This document shows, piece by piece, positions 61,201 to 64,000 of a stretch of 64,000 nucleotides of DNA. The position numbers and the translations under genes were made by a program. The stretch is from NCBI GenBank assembly GCA_014773175.1, contig VXCM01001247.1:1-64000 (forward strand). The letters run 5' to 3'. The stretch's first letter is position 1; each line of letters starts with the position of its first letter. This stretch comes from Lucifuga dentata. Lineage: Eukaryota; Chordata; Actinopteri; Ophidiiformes; Bythitidae. Under the pieces are notes generated by a model. That model was not told the origin of the DNA, did no database searches, and saw nothing but the letters and a program-made list of their open reading frames with translations.

Positions 61201-63988
61201 TAGAGTATGAATAGAAGGCTGGAGTTCAGCAATTTGGCCTCTAGTGAAAAGCATACATTTTGTCTTTTTAATATTATCTTATCTTTCCATCTATCTCTGA
61301 CCCCTACTTCCTTTAGTGACCTGGAAAATGGGCCACTGTACCGTCAAGTACTGGGATGATTGGTAAAATGATAGCACTAAAATCAGTATCTAGGTCACTA
61401 AAGAAAGGAGGAAGTAGATGTATTTTATGGAACACACATATAATGAGTTAAGAGAGGAAATGAGAGATGAAAGAGAGGAAAAAGACAAATGGAACCGTCA
61501 TACCCTCTGGTGCTGCAGACCAGGCTCATGAGTGCCACCTCCAGACACAGAATAGCTAGCTCATCTGGCACAACAAGGCCCTGTGAGAGGTGTTCTTTCA
61601 TCTGCACACCCAGATCAGTGTGTTCTTGAGTGTTAAGTACCATACGCATGACACTGCCAATGGACAGCCGTGCCAAGCCGTACTTCTGAGCAAACATCTC
61701 AGCCACTGGAGAGATAAAAGCAAAGTGAGAGACAATGCCCAGAGAGAAAGAAAGAAAGAAAGAAGAAAGACATTTTAGCATAGAGAGAGGTGAAAAGGTG
61801 AGTCGGACCAGTGGTTTTTCCAGATTTGGGTGGTCCCATAACAGCCAGTCTAATGGGGAGGCACAAGGCAGGTTTGGGCTGCTTCAGGTACTTCAAGGGG
61901 TTGAGCATGAATGTATTTCGGTTCTCCTTAGATTCGAAGAAGTAGATATACTGATGGAAGAGCAGAGGGTATGTTTTATCCAGTGGCCACTGCAATGGCT
62001 GGATCAGCTCTCCCTCTTTGAACTGCAGAGAGGCGAAAGGGAAGTTGAAGGTTAAAACAATGAGTGTTACAATACACAATGGCTACATTCCATTCTTTGT
62101 GAGTCATGCTCACCTTGATGGGGTCAAAGCAGCCAAAGGCACTGTGGAACTTGTAGCAGGAGACCAGGAGCTTATGCGCCAGGCTGTACGTGATGGGTTG
62201 GCATTTTTGAAAGAGTGACTCCCTATTGGTCAGCAAGGGCTGGATTTTCTGGAGCAGCTGATAGCGCACGATCCGAGGCTTGCGTGATGCATTAATTGCC
62301 ACCTTGGGTAGATTTTGTTGATTCAGGAGCTCCTGATCATCACAGAATAGAAATCATGGAGTACAATTTAAGAACAAACACAAAGCATTGCAAATAAAAA
62401 TCAGAAGATGTGTATTTGGAAATACAATGTAAAATGTCTAAGACTTCTGTCAGAAATTGATAGACTTAGCAACCTATCTCCCTACCTACCTAGGAAAACA
62501 GTCATGTTCAATAGTTAGGAGTAAATGTTCACTTGTCGCTTATTACTAACAATCGTCAAACAACTGTAAAACTGTCTAAAGCTAATATAAAATGGTCCCA
62601 AATCCAACATAAATAATAGCAGAAATGGCTTGGATGTGCAGCCAAACATCTAGATAAGTGCCTTCATAGTGTTGCGTATCTGTACCGTCACATTAATGAG
62701 GTTGTTTTCATCTGTCTCAAAACGTTCTTCTATCTCCATCTCCAGCCTCTCAATAGCTGCTTCCTCAGTCTCCTCATTCTCTGCGTCATCATCCTCCTCT
62801 TCAAGAGGGAACTCATCCTGCAGCATGGCCTCTAGCTCTTCCTCCTTGTTGTCCACAGCTTCGTTCTCTTCTTCTTCATCATCTTCTGGTTTGGATGTCT
62901 TAGTGGCTTGTTCCGCTATGAGTTCAGCTCTTCTTTTGTTAATTTTATTCTCCTGTACCACAGAGATGGACATACTGTAGCTACCTGTTGTGTCTAAGTA
63001 CAGATTTAACTGGGGTATTAAGCTGACCACCCTCTATCTGTGTGGTATCAACTTGGTCAAGATGTTCAGTACTTATAAAATTCATTTTAATCAACTCAGC
63101 CTTTATGTACCATGACAGAAAGTAAATTAATCTGAAAATGTAACTTTTTCTGGCTCCTCATTCATTCAGTGCAAATGTTCTATAGTTCTACAATATTTTC
63201 TTTACAAATGATTCGAGAACATTGTCTCACTATTGGTTTGTCTATCTGCCTGCATGTATGTGATATGAACTGCTTTTGTAAAGTGGCCTAATGTTAAGAA
63301 GAAAAGAGTTTTAAATAGCTAACCAGTCAGAGAACTGGCATTGTGGCATTGTGGCTTGTAAGACGAATGAATCTGCAACAATTTCACGGAAAGTGAATTA
63401 GAGAGAGTAAGGGCAACTAAGAAGAAAGATGCTAAAACTCAAAATAGGCAAAAGTTATAATTCTTAAACATAGCAGGAGGGCGATACTTGCAAACTATCA
63501 GTTACTAACCCGAATCTTGCCACGTAAGTCATGGAGGAGCTTCAGCTGTGCTTTACGGCGGTTGCATCGTTTACTCCAGTTGTCCAGGTATGATGGCAAA
63601 ATGCGTTTCTGGACATCCATGACGCCCACCTCCATGATTACCACTACATCAGGGAATAGCTGCCGCTGCACCATGTACATCACCTCATCAGCATTACAAG
63701 GGAAGCCCTCCAAAATAAAACCTGTACACCTACAAGATATAAGGTAAATAAATATATTGTACAAACTAAGTACAACAAAGCTGAGAGTAAGACTTTTCAT
63801 TTACTAAAGAGAATAGAAGGGGGGGCAGGAAGTGTATGCAATGCGTGTGTGTTTGTATGTCAATACTTATATGGTTCCTGTTTCCAGTATGGTGAAATGA
63901 TGATATCAAGGATACTTTGAGGCAGTGAAGCTCCACGAGACAGGTAGGCCTTGATGGCCTCTTCGTCATAAGTCAGTGCAACTTCCTG
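58205..63988 (-). CDS. ak9: Adenylate kinase 9, C-terminal part (gene continues past the right edge)
   Basis: Multi-domain nucleoside mono- and diphosphate kinase. Fourteen exons on the minus strand: 63988-63867, 63729-63510, 62952-62686, 62332-62114, 62022-61809, 61705-61504, 60939-60793, 60659-60442, 60274-60078, 59758-59589, 59333-59235, 59127-59025, 58896-58782, 58413-58205. They give 833 residues, about the last 45 percent of the protein (human 1911). Visible: the end of one kinase domain ([14 protein letters not shown]), an acidic linker rich in Glu/Asp, a second kinase domain with P-loop GPPKSGKTT, the AMP-site block [11 protein letters not shown] and [17 protein letters not shown], then the C-terminal YCPVC and [20 protein letters not shown] blocks, ending DLPGANGLL. 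Phase closes at every junction. Exon 5 has a weak donor (GTCCGA). Confidence 0.94.
60958..61277 (-). mobile_element. LINE reverse-transcriptase relic in an ak9 intron
   Basis: Minus-strand translation from 61277 gives [12 protein letters not shown], then a spacer, [26 protein letters not shown], one stop, [11 protein letters not shown] and [20 protein letters not shown]. This is the order seen after the YADD box of several fish LINEs (K-T-K, Y-L-G-I-W-L-D, L-D-Y-G-D). Only one in-frame stop interrupts about 105 codons. Confidence 0.75.
61304..61418. repeat. Imperfect inverted repeat in an ak9 intron
   Basis: CTACTTCCTTTAGTGACCTG at 61304 is mirrored, with small gaps, by CTAGGTCACTAAAGAAAGGA continuing GGAAGTAG to 61418. 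The loop is about 65 bases. Possibly a tiny foldback element next to the LINE relic. Confidence 0.55.
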
Positions 63989-64000
63989 CTACAGGGAGAC

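Overview
This is a nuclear genomic window from a ray-finned (teleost-type) fish; the species cannot be named from the sequence. Evidence for this: multi-exon vertebrate genes with GT/AG introns, dense microsatellites, fish-type LINE, SINE and MITE relics, and the gene order acp1 - alkal2 - (gene-poor gap) - tmem18, which is the order of human 2p25.3. Six protein-coding genes were rebuilt exon by exon. Reading phase closes across every junction in all six. The short open frames elsewhere are noise or transposon remnants.

Layout. 1-3650: no host gene seen, one decayed LINE fragment. 3652-10176 (+): acp1, low-molecular-weight tyrosine phosphatase, complete, with two mutually exclusive third exons. 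10400-14870: transposon-rich, with a foldback DNA element and an L2-like LINE 3' end. 14870-16606 (-): alkal2, a secreted ALK/LTK ligand, four small coding exons. 16700-39400: about 22 kb without a supportable protein gene; it holds microsatellites, two tRNA-SINE-like relics, foldback elements, hairpins and one gap. 39405-40640 (-): tmem18, complete. 42545-44950 (-): a two-exon homologue of human C1orf115 (RDD1). 46210-57017 (-): smc6, complete, 26 coding exons. 58205-64000 (-): the last 14 exons of ak9, whose 5' part lies beyond the right edge.

The genes do not form a pathway. Acp1 is a cytosolic phosphatase, Alkal2 a receptor ligand, Tmem18 a nuclear-envelope protein, Smc6 a subunit of the SMC5/6 DNA-repair complex and Ak9 a nucleotide kinase. 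No undescribed biological system was found. The most notable non-gene signals are: a TTAA-flanked foldback transposon family with at least six copies; a recent LINE insertion in an smc6 intron with a 5' inversion and an intact 15-bp target duplication; three near-perfect hairpins packed at the 3' end of smc6; a microsatellite serving as the polypyrimidine tract of a tmem18 exon; and a set of single-N joins, three of which separate near-identical direct copies and look like assembly artefacts.
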